The notes under the pieces are model-generated. The model ran no database searches. It was not told the DNA's origin and saw only the letters and a program-made list of their open reading frames with translations. This document shows, piece after piece, positions 1-12,423 of a DNA stretch of 61,968 nt. Position 1 is the first letter of the stretch; each line of letters starts with the position of its first letter. The DNA is from Priapulus caudatus (lineage: Eukaryota; Priapulida; Priapulimorpha; Priapulimorphida; Priapulidae): contig NW_014577527.1 in NCBI RefSeq assembly GCF_000485595.1, positions 167,227 through 229,194 of the forward strand. Direction: 5' to 3'. The position numbers and the translations under genes are program-made.

Positions 1-159
1 CTCCCCTAGTTTCTTCCTCCCCCCTCCCCCCTACCCCCCCTCCCCTGTTCTTGACATTTCATCCTGGGGAGAGAACCCTGATTAAATATTAAAAGCAAAT
101 CCATGTTTAACCTCTCTCTTGAGGAGTCAAAGCGTTATCCGACACATTACTTCGCATGT

Positions 160-672
160 CAGCAGAAAGACATTTCATGGTCTCTTCAATAAAGCCATAA
201 AAATAGCTAGGTCACCATGAAACAAAAAAGTTTTTTTTTAATCGCTCCCGCTGGGTCATGGGACCATGCTTCAGAAAATGTCTAAATTGCCCTTGCCCCG
301 ATGACCCTTTGACCCTGTGACTCCAATTTCGGCACAGTGATGGCTTTTTCCTACCATGATGCTATTACACGACTATCACGAGCCTAAGGTCGTAGCTGTT
401 TAGATTTGTGCCCCGCAATCTGCATTCCCCCTATATACCTTAGATTAAGGAGGGAATGTCCCCTCTTTACCACTCTTGTCCTTTGACCTTTGACCCCAGC
501 TCGACATCCCAACTCGTTCGGAGATTCCACACCATCCCGAAATTCGTGACCGTCTACGTTCGAGCGGTTAAGGAATTTGCTGCCCCCAAACTGTTGACGG
601 CGATCACACGGACGTACAATCATGCGATTCTACAAGCTGCATCTGACTACGTCAGCATGCAGCTAAAAATAA
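160..672 (+). repeat. Interspersed repeat, CGGACGG-tail family, copy 1
   Basis: Non-coding repeat. It shares long blocks with 41385-41932, including the CCAATTTCGGCACA and CTATACACGACTATCA-type stretches, and its 3' part with 13264-13385 and 22280-22688. The family ends with a GACGGACGG run, then TCTGACTACGTCAG and TGAGCTAA. In this copy the CGGACGG run is degenerate. The two short open frames at 384-722 are shadows of the repeat. Confidence 0.75.
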
Positions 673-1126
673 ATGTAGGCCTACAGTCAATAGCATCTGT
701 TTACAATGGCTATAGGTTATAACTCATGGACATCTCTTGCCTATAGCTTACCAGGTATACATTGCACAACACACTTTCATGTATATTTACCCAAACAGCT
801 TGCAAGAAGACATTCCTCTTCCTTGTCGGGCTAATTCCCTCATTAGTTTGCTAAGCAGCAAAGCCTAAAATGCATTGTCTGCATGATGATTTGGTCGGCT
901 GTTTGGTTGATTTTCCACTGTGCCTGAAAACCTCTATGTGTAAGAAAGCACGTCAATAATTATAGTAATTATGTATAAATAACATGCAGATTAATTCGTA
1001 CTCTTTATTTAATATATAAGCCTGGTGAATATCCCTGAATAATCCTCCACTCTATGCCAAATATGGAATAAAGTACCTTGCTCAATGGGAAAAGCAAATT
1101 AGTGGTAAGTGGCACTGGTTCACGAA

Positions 1127-1382
1127 GGGTCGTTGTCGTACCAAGTACTAACAGAATATTACCCGAGTATGTTTATGGTTGTTTTTAGTATATTTATATT
1201 TATATGAGGTATGTTTAGGCGTTAGGTTAGGGTGTAGGAGTTAGGGTATAGGTAGGATAGGTTAGTGATTAGGGGTTATGGGTACACTTCTGATAGTACA
1301 AGTCTGTGTACACTTTGTGGATATACATTATATGATACCTCGGGTACATATCTGTAAGTACCTGTTACGACAAAACGACCCC
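1127..1382. mobile_element. MITE with ~45-bp TIRs and telomere-like core, copy 1
   Basis: The left end GGGTCGTTGTCGTACCAAGT is mirrored at the right end (CTTACAGATATGT inverted, closing in ACGACCCC). The core holds degenerate TTAGGG-type repeats (about 1205-1275). The same element, better preserved, is at 47409-47626. A 9-bp direct repeat GGCACTGGT lies near both ends (1111-1119 and 1389-1397). No coding capacity, so it is a non-autonomous TIR element. Confidence 0.8.
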
Positions 1383-1649
1383 TGGAGCGGCACTGGTATT
1401 TAAACCTTACACCTTTTACCATCCAAAAGCCATATGATATAACGCATATATTAACTTGCTGCCTCCTTTCTGAACAGCGTATCCAGAGCATCATCGATCA
1501 AGGATTTGCAAATCATGTATCAACGTGGTTTCATACCGTCATTTCTGATCGATGTCAGTTTGTTTTCGTTGTGCGTTGCTGCTGCTGTGACTGCTGCCTT
1601 CTGCGGCTCGATATGTAACTTATAAGAACATAACTTAGAATCAATTAAT

Positions 1650-2085
1650 ATCCTCGCGTCTCCCCTCCCCTCCCTCCCCCTCCCCCTCCCTCTCTCTCCC
1701 CTTCCCCTCCCTCTTCTCTCCTCTCTCTCTTCTCCTCTCTCTCTCTTCTCTCGCTATCTCTCCCTCTCATTTCTCTCTCTCTCTGCCCATCTGATCTCTC
1801 TCTCTCTTCGCTCTCTCTCTCTCTCTCTCTCGCTCTCTTTCCCTCTCTCTCACTCTCTCTCGCTCACTCTCTCTCTCTCTCTCTCTCCCTCTCTTTCTCT
1901 CTCTATCTCTCTCTCCCTCTCTCTCCCTCTCTCTCGCTCTCTCTCCCTCTCTTTCTCTCTCTATCTCTCTCTCCCTCTCTCTCGCTCTCTCTCCTCTCTC
2001 TCCCTCTTTCTCGCTCTCTCTCTCCCACCTCGCTCTCTCTCTCCCTCTCTCCCACCTCGCTCTCTCTCCTCTCTCATTGTTTTTG
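1650..2085. repeat. Pyrimidine microsatellite (TC/CTCC)n
   Basis: About 430 bases of almost pure C/T made of TCTC, CCCT and CTCG units. No coding content. Confidence 0.95.
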
Positions 2086-2100
2086 CGACTTTAGAAGACC

Positions 2101-3605
2101 AACTGCAAGACTCACTTCACAAGTTTCATAATTAAACTGGACCTGTCCCACAAAGCGCAGCAGCAGTAGCGAGCACAGTCAGCAGCAGAGCAAAAGCAGC
2201 CGCAACTGCGACAGTAGCAATGGCAGCAGCCAACAGCCGCACTGCGAGCAGCAGAGGCATCAGGGCATAGGAAGATGTTCCAGTCGCTATATCTTATCAC
2301 TAACATCATCCTAATCCAAGTATCATATCATCCACCATTACTGGACATCATCTCTATCTTGAACCCGCTGGTAGTGAGCCGGAGGAACGTGTTTCAAGAA
2401 TAGAGATATGTCAGATTGGACCTATGTCATTTTCGTAAAAGTAGGCAGTAGGCCCTTAAAATCGACAGGGGTTGTCCTGAAGCTTGTATGTCATATTCAT
2501 TTCCACGAGAAAAACATTATGTCACTTTACAAGAATAACACTGTCAGCAAGAAACTGTAAGAAACTGGCGTTTAAGCGGACTTACTCGCCCGTTTGCGAC
2601 TAGTTTACTGGTTCAAGGATAGAGACACATGCATGGGGGCTCGAATTGAACCTATCTATGTCCATTAATCGTAGCCCCCCTGTTTACTCACCATTTGCTT
2701 ACGGCGATAATTTCCGTGATGTTCTGTGCTACGGCCCTGAAATGATGAATGGTATTTGCGCGCAGCGGCATTTACGCACTGTACTAATTGCTTTCCCTAG
2801 GTAAATGTACTGGAAATCCGTTGATATTCGTCGCTTTTTCGGAAAGGTGATAAATGAAATAACAAAACAGTCAGCCATTGCTGATTTACTGATTGCCTAC
2901 TGCCCTCTGCAGCGCCATGTGCGTGATGTATGTGAAGTGGACACAGAGTTGCCGAGAATCAAAACGGCCTTGATTTCTCACCACAAAAATTGCTCGGTGG
3001 TGCAACTTGTGTGAAGTGGTGCTGATGACGCGGCAACGCCAAAAAAATTTCCGACCACGACACACCTAACATTGCAAATTATAAGTTTTTAAATTAAATT
3101 TACAGAAATAACGAATCAGATTCACTAACTTTGAAATGTAAGGTTATTACTTTAACACTATAATCACCAGAAATGCGAGATTAACTGTTGGTTTTTCAGA
3201 ATTGTTGAGGTAGCAAACAACAAAATGTATAGCATTACAATTACAAATACATCATACAGCTTTCAAAACATATAAAATGTTTACAATCAAATAGGTCATT
3301 TAACAATCAATTTATGCAATTCCAATCTATTCAAGACCTCTGAAATCACTTGAGGGCCCTTACTAACGATTTACAATTTGGCCGCACCACTCTGTTGTTC
3401 GGTCCGTGCTGCCAAACTATTCAGAAAACATGCAATCTATTCACTATAGGAACTTGCCAATCTATTCCACACGTAGAGACTATGCAATTATTTATACACT
3501 TTCCAGAACCCAGCCATGCCACAGGCACTTGCAGCGTTCAGTCTTTAAACATACTGCCGCCCGCCATTGCGCGCACACTGACACATAAATAATATATATA
3601 CTAAA
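2101..3605. other. Unassigned AT-rich sequence, no supported gene
   Basis: A CAG-like stretch (2158-2250) is followed by unremarkable sequence. An open frame of 69 residues at 2805-3014 resembles nothing I recognise and has no supporting splice or paralogue evidence. Nothing else is seen up to the TIR at 3606. Confidence 0.5.
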
Positions 3606-3900
3606 GTGGATAATAGAGAAGAGTATGCAAGGGTTTTAACAGCGTTTTGCATAGTTTTAAACTGGTAAATAATCTATCAATATGTGAATAAATATATTCA
3701 AACTTTACCTTTATTTCGTCTATGATTCTCCCTTATTCATATGACACCACCAATTTACCTGAAAATCGTTATTGTTCTTCAAAAAGTTAGTGAATACGAC
3801 ACGGTTTCCCACAGTTTTCACGCATGGATACATCTCTCCGACCCAAGTTTGTTATGGGATTAGTGTTCTATTGTCTATGACGGAACTTTGGGGGCCGTAT
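3606..3900 (+). repeat. Left terminal inverted repeat of the 9.1-kb transposon
   Basis: Reverse complement of 12424-12715 with scattered substitutions and small indels. Shared landmarks, in order from outside in: ATAATAGAGAAGAG, CAATATGTGAATAAATATAT, GACACCACCAATTTACCTGA, GGATTAGTGTTCTATTGTCT. Confidence 0.9.
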
Positions 3901-3909
3901 GGGATATTA

Positions 3910-4107
3910 GGCATCGAATTGTATTCAGCGTGCAGCGTTTCCAGCGTGCAGCGTTGCCAGCGTGCTAAAAATAAATGTGCACGGCGAGCTGGCTAGCAGC
4001 TGATCTTAGGCATCGAATTGTATTCAGCGTGCAGCGTTTCCAGCGTGCAGCGTTGCCAGCGTGCTAAAAATAAATGTGCACGGCGAGCTGGCTAGCAGCT
4101 GATCTTA
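3910..4107. repeat. Perfect 99-bp tandem duplication
   Basis: The unit beginning GGCATCGAATTGTATTCAGC occurs twice with period 99 and no visible mismatch. Each unit also holds short CAGCGTGCAGCGTT-type repeats. It lies just inside the left TIR and may be a subterminal transposase-binding region (inference). Confidence 0.95.
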
Positions 4108-4413
4108 GCTGTGTTGCCATGGGTTTGTTTAGACGCAAAAACACGCCTCAAAGGGACACTCGGACATGATAAGAAGGAGTGTTATTTTTACATATTGCAT
4201 ATTACTGTGTGCATAAAGTTAACTGCAATATTGACATGGATCATCCGAATCCCGACCACACATATTATACCAGTTTTACAACACAGGTATTGCCATCGTG
4301 TTCCAATATTACTGATGATAGCAGCTGGTAAACACACCTAAATCTATCAAAACATTGTCAACATCACCACGACGATCACCTAGACTGGCAGTAAAAAGGA
4401 AATTAATAGCAAC

Positions 4414-7400
4414 GTGAACGAAAAAACCACTTCAAAGAAGTTAAAACTATCACCGCAGGATTTAGAGTCAGTTCCAAAACCTGAATGCTCACTGCAAATA
4501 ACCACTATCGAAACAGAGTCAACATCACAACGACGATCACCTAGACTGGCAGTAAAAAGGAAAGTAATAGCTGGTTATTCGAAAACTGCTGCAAAGAAGT
4601 TAAAACTATCACCACTAGATTTAGAGTCAGTTCCAAAACCTGAACTGTTCACTGCAATAACCACTTCAATTGATAACTATTGCAAACAGGAAAATGTTGC
4701 ACTCACCACATACGACTGCTTCGAGAAAGAGAGTGGGTGGTGGCTCATGGTAGCACCAAAAGCCATGGACCTTCCCGAACGGAGAGGTGGGCCGATGAAC
4801 TCTATCGTCTTAGCGATAAGTGGTAACGGGAACATGCAACTTCGTGTTTTGCAGACAAAGAGCGAAGAAAGTGAGTGTGTAAAAAACAACAAGTTTTGTG
4901 TTAAGTCGTTAAGAGCCATGCTATCCAAACTGTGGTTTCATCCGTGTCTCGGACTAGATATTACAACTTTCAAACAGCTCTCGACTAATATTCGATACAA
5001 ACTCACGTTGTGCCAACAGGTGGACTTTCCTTACACCCATTTCATTTCAAAGAAATGTCAAAAAATCATGAAACCATATGCCCGCAAACACCAAATGTGC
5101 CGCAAGTGTGCTGTTATGATGAAAAGGTTGCGGCATGCTGACAAAGTAGCTGCAAACGTGTCAACATCTGCTAAGAAAAGGCGACGCCACTACACTTCGA
5201 GGTGCCCACTGAGTGCTCTCTCTCCAGCCAGCAAAAAAACCCGAAAAAGCTTGACCAGGGTACGGCAAAGCAAAACACTAAAAAAACAGAAGAATTTGGA
5301 GCACAAGTTACAGCAGCACTCAATCTTGCTTAACGATGAGCAGAGCATGGAGCTTGGCACCGCAATGAACTTTCTATCAAAAACAAAACAAGGTCAAAAG
5401 GCGTTCAAGCAATTCGTCTGCGACACACAGAAAGAAACTAACCAGGACGTGGTAACTGCAATGCAGGAAGCTTGGAAAGCAGATCAAGAAAGAAATCGTA
5501 AGTATCATCAAAAGTTATGTAAGCATTAACTCAACAACAAATTGTCAATTACTCATTTGTAAAACAAAACAAAATTTGGCACCAGTATTTTAATGTGCTG
5601 ACATAGGAAATAAATTAAACAAAATTGTAAAAATATCGTTCAAGGAATTTATTTCATATTGATTTCATGGTATTTTAGTTTACTATAAAACAGTTATTAA
5701 CTCAGTAAAAATTTGCAAGCACTTGAAATAATAAAATAATAAAATGCTGTCATAGTTGAAGTAAAATGAACTGAATGCTCAACATTTTCTCACAACATTT
5801 TAATAACAATTATACATTTTTATTTGAAACATAACGTTTTCTATTCCATTTTAACGTTAACATTTTTTACGTTAATATTTTTATCTGAGGCAAACGTTCT
5901 TAGCTACACTTCTAAAGTTACTAAATTAAGTTATGTCAGTTTTACAATACGTATTGCTGAAATACTGATACAACCAACATGTCAGACATCACGAGTACAA
6001 ATTCAATCGTTGGTCTGTAAACAAATTCATTCCACTAGTGACAGTGACTTTACATAAGTAATGTGAATAAGGTATAATTCTCTTGAATTTATTTGCACCT
6101 TACAAGAACTGTGCAAATAATGTTATAATTTTAACTGATTGTTTAAATGATAAGTTATATTATTACAACTCTTTTCAGGTACTGGCAGTAAACGTAATGT
6201 CTGGACAGCAGTTTCATACAGAATAGGTGAGCCACTACTTTTATAATTTTTTACTGGCTGTTCAACGTAATATGTAGCCCTAGTTTTACAAGCATGCTAG
6301 GAAAAATAGTGCAAATGTTTAGAGGCAGGACAAAACTCTATTTACATGTTCACTAATGCATTATTTAGAGTTAGAAGCAATGCTGTACAGGTCATCGCGC
6401 AATGTAAACCCACCACGTGTTAGGGGCAAACCCTGCTGCTCAGCTTCCCGCAGCTGATGTGCTGTAATGAACTCATTCACACGTGCATGAACTATCTTTT
6501 GCTGCCACAAAGTGTGCATCTTCTGCAGTGTTGGTATCCTCGGTTTCAGTCCTTTCATCCGACAGGCATACTTCGCCCCTTTAATGAAGAGATCCTGTAT
6601 TGCAGACAAGCTGGACACTTGTTGAACAGTCATCTGTAAAAAAATATAGCACTCATTAAAAGTGTGAATGCTTTGTTTTTGCAGCTCTTGCAATATTCTC
6701 TAGGAGTCCAACTACCTACAAAGCATTGACAAAACTGCAAATCCTACAACTGCCATCTATCAGAAGCATCCAAAGGAAAATGCAGGACGCTTTTGAGCAT
6801 AGTGGTCCGTCCCAATCAAATTTGAAAGCCGCGGCAATTGTGTATCGTCAAATGCAAAACGAAGCTGTGCTCCAGGAGAAACCCAAGCCTATGGGAGAAG
6901 GTGTACTGATATTGGATGAAGTGAAGGTTATAGGAAAAATCATGTGGAACAGCAAAAATCACGAGATGTATGGATTGGCACTAACGCATAACGAACTAAC
7001 AAGTCTTCATGACATCTACCAGACCTTGGACCCTCAACAAAAAGTATCACCAGCACAAAACATCTTACAATTCCTGTGGCGTGACCTAACTTCTTCGTTT
7101 GATGTCATCGGACCCTACTATGCTACTGAGTCTGCTTTAGACACCAGGTTGACAACAGCAACTCTTCTCGAAACAATGAGAATTTTCGAAGCACACGGGT
7201 TTCATGTTTCCGGTGTTGTCTTTGACGGTGCCAGCACAAACCTCGCCACTGTCAAGTTACTAACTACGGGCAAGAGAGGACCCTACCAACAGCCATATGA
7301 CATTCAGCCTTGGTTCACTAATCCATACAGACCGCAAGTGAAAGTGCATTTCGTGATATGCCCTTCTCACCAGGTGTGAAATAATTAATGACTTTAACAA

Positions 7401-8844
7401 ATACACAGCATTTTTACTATTATGATTATTGTGTGGTATAACATTATACATTACAGAAATCCTTTAGCATGAAATGGTAACAAGAATTATCTTCTATGTC
7501 CTCACAGCTTATTCGGGATTTTGCTTTAGTGTCATGCAGTATAAAATGATATCTTTCGGCATTCAGCTCAAGAACATGGTGAATGCACTACATAACTCAC
7601 GACCACAAGGCACGAGAGATTTTATGTCAGTCCAACCCGCTGAACATGGCACCCGATTGGTACCGTTTGGATGGCAAGCAGTGCAGGATATGTACGCACG
7701 GGAAGTAGAGCGACGAGACAAGAACTGTCTTCGAATGGTACCAGGCCTACAACAAAGTTTTATCGTGAGAGACGCATGGACCAAACTGAACGTCAAACCA
7801 GCTAAAATTATGCAGGTACTAGTACTAGTATATAAAGTAAGTTTCGCAGTACAGTAAAACTCGCATGTCGTCCTTGTATCATTGGCATGTAGTCATTGTC
7901 TAACTCGTCAATTCGCATAAGTCGTCATGAAAGTCCCGATTTTCTCTCATAGCAAATCCATTGGACTAGCCCTGCCTAAGTCGTCATTTATAAGCCGGCA
8001 TTATGTGCAAGTCGTCGCCCTCAGACAGGTCCTATGTAAGGCCAAAACAAAATATAGGTGTGGTTACCGTTTCCCGACCGACCCTAAACATGTTATTGTC
8101 AATTTCCTTTAAAGTAAGAAAAAAATTTAAAAAATTTAAAAAAACATTAAAAAATATGAATTGGACAGTTCCTGCTTCAATAGGCACAACGCACATCTTT
8201 CGGACATGGTTCGTAAATAAAATGTTTCCATAAAATAAAATGTTTTCCCTACCTACCCTATTTTCTTCTGCATGGAATGCTAACCACATCTATATTTTGT
8301 TTTGGCCTAATGCAAACAATAGTAATTTCCCATCTGTAAGTCGTTACCAGAAATGCCAATGGCGCACACGTTGTGTACGGGTCGAACAGATGAGCGGCTG
8401 TAGATCGCGCAACTGAGTTTACATGAGTTGTTGCTGTGTGCACTGATTGTTTTATTCGCATTGTTCGCTTGGACACATTGGTTTTATTTTCAGCGCGCAC
8501 ATCCCCCAGATTCCCAATCTTAAAAACAACTTCTACGCAAACTTGAAACTTGAGCTTTAACACTTTTATCTCTAAAATGAAACATTCTGTAAAAGTCCAT
8601 GTGCATTTTCAGCAAGAACATGTGCTAGCTGAGCTTAAAACGTACGCTCAACCGGAACACACTGTACAGCAACCCATTGATGCAATCAATGTTCTGGCAA
8701 CAGTCAAGTACCTGACAGCCTGCAATTTGTTGTTTGAGAGGGGTTTGCTATCTCATGCAAAGGTTACTTCACAGAGGTGCGAGGTTCTAGATAACATCGT
8801 GACTGGATACGCTTACTTCGAGAACTGGCACAGAACCCTAAAAG
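4414..8844 (+). CDS. P-element/THAP9-like transposase, five exons
   Basis: Predicted RNase H-fold transposase that would act on the flanking TIRs in the nucleus. Exons with GT-AG junctions and consistent phase: 4414-5497, 6179-6226, 6685-7373, 7567-7815, 8613-8844. Exon 1 has two KKLKLSPxDLESVPKPE repeats and SPRLAVKRK, basic segments, and a Cys cluster (CRKCAVMM) that may bind zinc. Exon 3 carries LPSIRSIQRK, then LILDEVKV and VVFDGAST, the likely first two catalytic Asp positions. It ends CPSHQ, which joins LKNMVNAL in exon 4. Exon 4 holds FGWQAVQDMY and ends KPAKIMQ. Exon 5 holds YLTACNLLFERG. There is no ATG before about 4747 (4414 is GTG, not credible here), so the start is in an unseen upstream exon or lost. 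Exon 5 ends in a donor, so a 3' exon is missing from this annotation. No THAP domain is visible. The family call rests on motif memory. Confidence 0.75.
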
Positions 8845-11800
8845 GTGCATTTACTTTCAAAATTGTTGCAGAGAAGGATTTATAAGTTTAGGTAGCCTAT
8901 GAGTTAAATGCACATTCAATTCTTAGTTGTAATATGATATTAACACAATTTTAAAAAAATTATTGAAATTAATCAGTAAACGGGTACTGCACATTTTTTT
9001 TTCGAACCCTGAGTATATCAGGGTTCTCCAAGAGCACTTATAGCCTGGCGGCCCGCCAGCAAATTTGCGATTCCCAAACCGTATAGCTATGGAAGAAAGA
9101 TTGAGCAACGTGATTGGCTAGAAAATGTTTAGGACACGTTTTCACATTTTATTTCTTATTATTTTTGGCTAATTTTGTTTTATTTTAGAATTAGGTTAAT
9201 TAGGTTAGGGTTAGGGTTATGATTCGGGTTAGGGTTATGGTTAAGGTTAGGGTTAGGGTTAACTGATTTTTATATCTACGAATTTAGTATCTACCTCAGT
9301 GGGTCAACGCCAGAGCGTTCGCTTCGTGATCGTAAGGTACCTCGTTCGAACGCCATATCGTTTTTATTTTCCTCTGCGTTATGTATTTCTTTGTATTTTA
9401 TTTGTTTCTGCATTTATTTGTTCTGTAACATTTGTTTATGTTCTGCTTAATATTTTCTTTATATTGCTTAAATTTATAGTATTAGCTGTTGCTAATAATG
9501 CGTGTCCTAAGTTTCTAGCAATCACGTCTGCTCATTTTCATCCAAAGCTATACGGTTGGAATCGGCAATTCGGCCGCCCGCCAGGCTATTCGTCGCAGCC
9601 CGGCCATCCTAAATGCACCCGCACTTCAATATCATAGTCGCCATGCTAATTTAGCTAGAAATGCTAAAAGTGAAAATAGGACCGTACAAGCGCCCCGCCA
9701 TGCTATAATGAAAGCTTGGAGAACCTGTCACTTATACGTTGGAGACATTTCTTGACGTCTTATTTTATTCTTTAATTTGTACAGTCTTTACTCGATCCTA
9801 ACCTCAAGTAGGAATAGCGCTGTTTGGCCTGGCAAAACTTGGGACCTGCTACGATTGCAGTTTTGCTTTAAGCCTTGTGTCATTGATTTCTTGGGAGACA
9901 TGTCCGACCTTATTTCTATTTCTCCATAGAGAGTCAATGGCAGTGCGTCGAGAGTCTGTGTTTCTAGACTGAGAGGTCGTACGCAGGACGAAATTGAGTG
10001 GTATTAGCTACCAAACACTCCCGTAAAGGTTGTATGTTCATGATAACCTAAGCATCCCTGCATTGCTGGGTTACAGGGATGTGCCACTTTATTCATGCAT
10101 GCAATGATTAAGATTGGGGGCACTGCGTCAACTTCAACCCACCCGCCAACTCGCTCGCATTCTGGCAACGTTTACCGAGTGGGTGCGGTCAGCTCGAGAA
10201 TGATCACCAGAAAGATGGCGTCAGCTCGACTTGACGCGCCAATGTGGATTATTTTTTGTCTTACACGCCGCAACGTTCGAAACTTGTTTGGTGTAAGTTG
10301 TAAATTTGTGATTATGTTGCACGTGGTATATATAAATATTATATTAGCTTATATATATATACAACATGTTTAAATAACATTGTATTTAAGTCTCGCAGTA
10401 CATTTGGTAGGTACGTGATGTGTACAGCCACTGATAGCCTGCCAGAGAGCAATATGAATACGTTTAATTTAATAACATTATCTTTTACGTTTTCCAAAGG
10501 CTTGCGCTGGATTTTGTGTTTGGTTTAACATTGCGGCATGGTGATACTGCATGATAAACGATAACCAACATTGAACCTGGTTTAATTTCCCCGGATGTCG
10601 TGCGTCCTGTGGGTGTGGTGCGTGCATGCGTGCCCTTATTCATGAGTTGCTGGCGAGTCGGAGCTGACCGCTCGACTCGGAGCGTCATCTCTACCTACGA
10701 GTCGAGTTGACTACGGACCATTAAGATGATGTATATAAGTTTATGTATGTTTAGCTTTAAAGGTAATTTTTTATACCTTGATGATTTGCCGTCCGTATGT
10801 TGCCAACCCTCTGTCTGAAGCATGCAGACGAATTGTCCTGTCTAACTGCCTCAGCCAAGGCAAGAAGACTCGCTGTGGAACAAGCAGACCACCTCTGTCT
10901 CTAAAGGCAAGTCCAGCTGGAATTTGTGTTGCCTCTTTCTGTATTTTAGTCCTAATACCTAGAGAAAGATAAATACCATAGTTACAGATATATATTTTTT
11001 CTCACTAATAACACATTATTTTGTCATGTATGTTTTAAAATACAAGACAAACCGTGCAATATGATGTGTGTTAAGTTTTGCAAGTGAACTTCTGTATTCA
11101 AAGTGTATTCATACTTCCAAACATTTAATGTCATATATGTTTAACATGACGCGTCAACATCCAATAAAATATAAAGCAGCCAATAGAAAGGACGAGTACT
11201 CCATAGTTACGTTCACGTAGGATGTGCAATGTTCAAATTTACAAATTAGGGACCAAGGATATAAGAGCTGTCGACATTTGCTGTAATAATTTGCGGTCAG
11301 CGCTTATATCCATGTACCCAAATTACGTGTACATATTCAAACTGTCCAACAAATATTTGTGAATTAGACTGCGTAAAATCTTCTTTACTATATAAATGTC
11401 ATCACTTGTTATAAAGAACTAGCTAAGCTAACATGATGTCATAATGGATTTAAATTCTAGAAAAAAAAGTATTGTATCAGTCTTGTTTTCATAAAGAAAC
11501 CTTTTAATTTTTATAAAACCTGGCAAACATATTTACTACAATAAACAGTTTGCTGACAGCTATTATATAAGTATAGAAAATTGATGGTATGCATTTCGTT
11601 TCGTTTTGGGGTACTTACATGCAAACAAGACGTCTAGTAGAGCCTTGTTACGTGATCGCTGATGTAGAGGTGTTTTGAATAAGTTCTTCTTTATGCTGTG
11701 AATGCAACCACCTGCTACTGAAAACAGCCCATATTCAGTCTCCTCGTGAAATTGTCTAATTTCTTGCACACGCTTCTCTGTGTTTGCATTGTTATTTTTA

Positions 11801-12262
11801 ACCTTTTCACTCAGGATATTTAATGTTGCAGCTGCAATCGAATGTATTATAGCTGACAAATCTTCATGCTGATGCTTTGTGATTGGTTGCAAAAATATGC
11901 ATTTAGTTAATTCACTCCATACACAAGGGAGGTTTTCTTGGTCCATATCAATCTGTATAACAGGCCCCAGCTTTACATCGCAAGTGGTAGAAATTGTGCC
12001 AGCGACTACACCTAGCCATGCGGTCTGGAAAGTTACGTTTGCGGTCAGCAAATTTCTCACTCTTGAAGCAATCACGGTATAAAGTAACAAAAATGTTTAT
12101 AAACAAGGAAAGCAAGCGCGTGAGACCAGCCTTGTCCAAATGATCGAGAATCAAAACACGATCACCATATTCGAGGTGCAGCTCTTCTCGGACGTTGGTT
12201 TTAACCTTCTCTGCCAAGTTTTCGACGTTTGTGTCTTGGACAACAGCACATACAGCATTCAC
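6361..12262 (-). CDS. Second transposon gene on the opposite strand, function unknown
   Basis: Reading leftwards, the open sequence runs 12262-11619 (with a frame break near 12070), then 10951-10777, then 6633-6361. The donor at 11618 and the acceptor ending at 10952 join in phase (ALLDVLFA to TKIQKEAT). The donor at 10776 is phase 0 and so is the acceptor before 6633 (MTVQQVSS). Recognisable stretches are YGLFSVAGGCIHS, AFRDRGGLLVPQR and the C-terminal LRDDLYSIASNSK. I recall similar proteins as an anonymous companion of this transposase type in invertebrates, but cannot name a function. Further upstream, 12497-12201 is open in another frame and overlaps the TIR, so the 5' end is unclear. 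The last exon lies inside intron 2 of the + transposase gene, so the two genes interleave. Intermediate exons may be missed. Two frame breaks suggest decay or sequence error. Confidence 0.55.
8038..8318. mobile_element. Short palindromic MITE in transposase intron 4
   Basis: AAGGCCAAAACAAAATATAG at about 8039 is mirrored by CTATATTTTGTTTTGGCCT near 8290-8315, giving ~30-bp inverted ends about 280 bases apart. CCTACCTACCCTA-type sequence just inside the right end also occurs at 47830-47850. No coding content. Confidence 0.6.
9022..9725. mobile_element. TIR element with tRNA-like and telomere-like core
   Basis: Ends match as inverted repeats: left GGTTCTCCAAGAGC then TTATAGCCTGGCGG; right, inverted, GGTTCTCCAAGCTT then TTATAGCATGGCGG. 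A second inverted pair sits further in (9050-9090 against 9545-9600). The core has TTAGGG-like runs at 9195-9262 and a tRNA-like head at 9290-9350. Fragments of the family occur at 31560-31690 and 32075-32205. Nested in the 3' part of the 9.1-kb transposon. Confidence 0.65.
9287..9352 (+). repeat. tRNA-like head (SINE-type)
   Basis: A-box-like CTCAGTGGGTC and D-arm closing GAGCG, an anticodon-like stretch around TTCGTGA, and a B-box-like GTTCGAAC in tRNA order. An AT-rich tail follows that resembles the tails at 61681-61790 and 21971-21858. There is no good acceptor stem, so this is a tRNA-derived repeat and not a tRNA gene. Confidence 0.5.
9726..10770. other. Transposon interior without recognised exons
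   Basis: Lies between the nested TIR element and the - strand exon at 10777-10951. Two related GTC/GAGCTGACCGCTCGA-type stretches (about 10140-10240 and 10610-10710) suggest another short repeat. The small frames here are not supported. 10980-11560 is likewise AT-rich and empty apart from being intron of the - strand gene. Confidence 0.4.
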
Positions 12263-12423
12263 TTCTCAGATTGTTAAGGCTATGATTATTTTCGGACTTT
12301 TCCGTCGTTTGTCTTTTCTCATAAATTTCTCTAGCTTTCGTGGTGCCATGTTTTAACTTTAGTGTTATTATCTCGCGTTCTTCGCTTCTCGCGAGAAGCG
12401 AAACAAGTGCTAATATTTCCTTG

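Noticed and set aside
2805-3014. A small gene of 69 residues
   Set aside because: No homology, no paralogue, no splice context; length expected by chance in this amount of sequence.
4414-4416. GTG as start of the transposase
   Set aside because: A GTG start is not credible for a spliced animal gene, and the preceding sequence is a frame-shifted copy of the same internal repeat. The true 5' end is elsewhere.
9287-9352. A functional tRNA gene
   Set aside because: A and B boxes are present, but there is no convincing acceptor stem and related heads with AT-rich tails occur elsewhere, so a SINE is the better reading.
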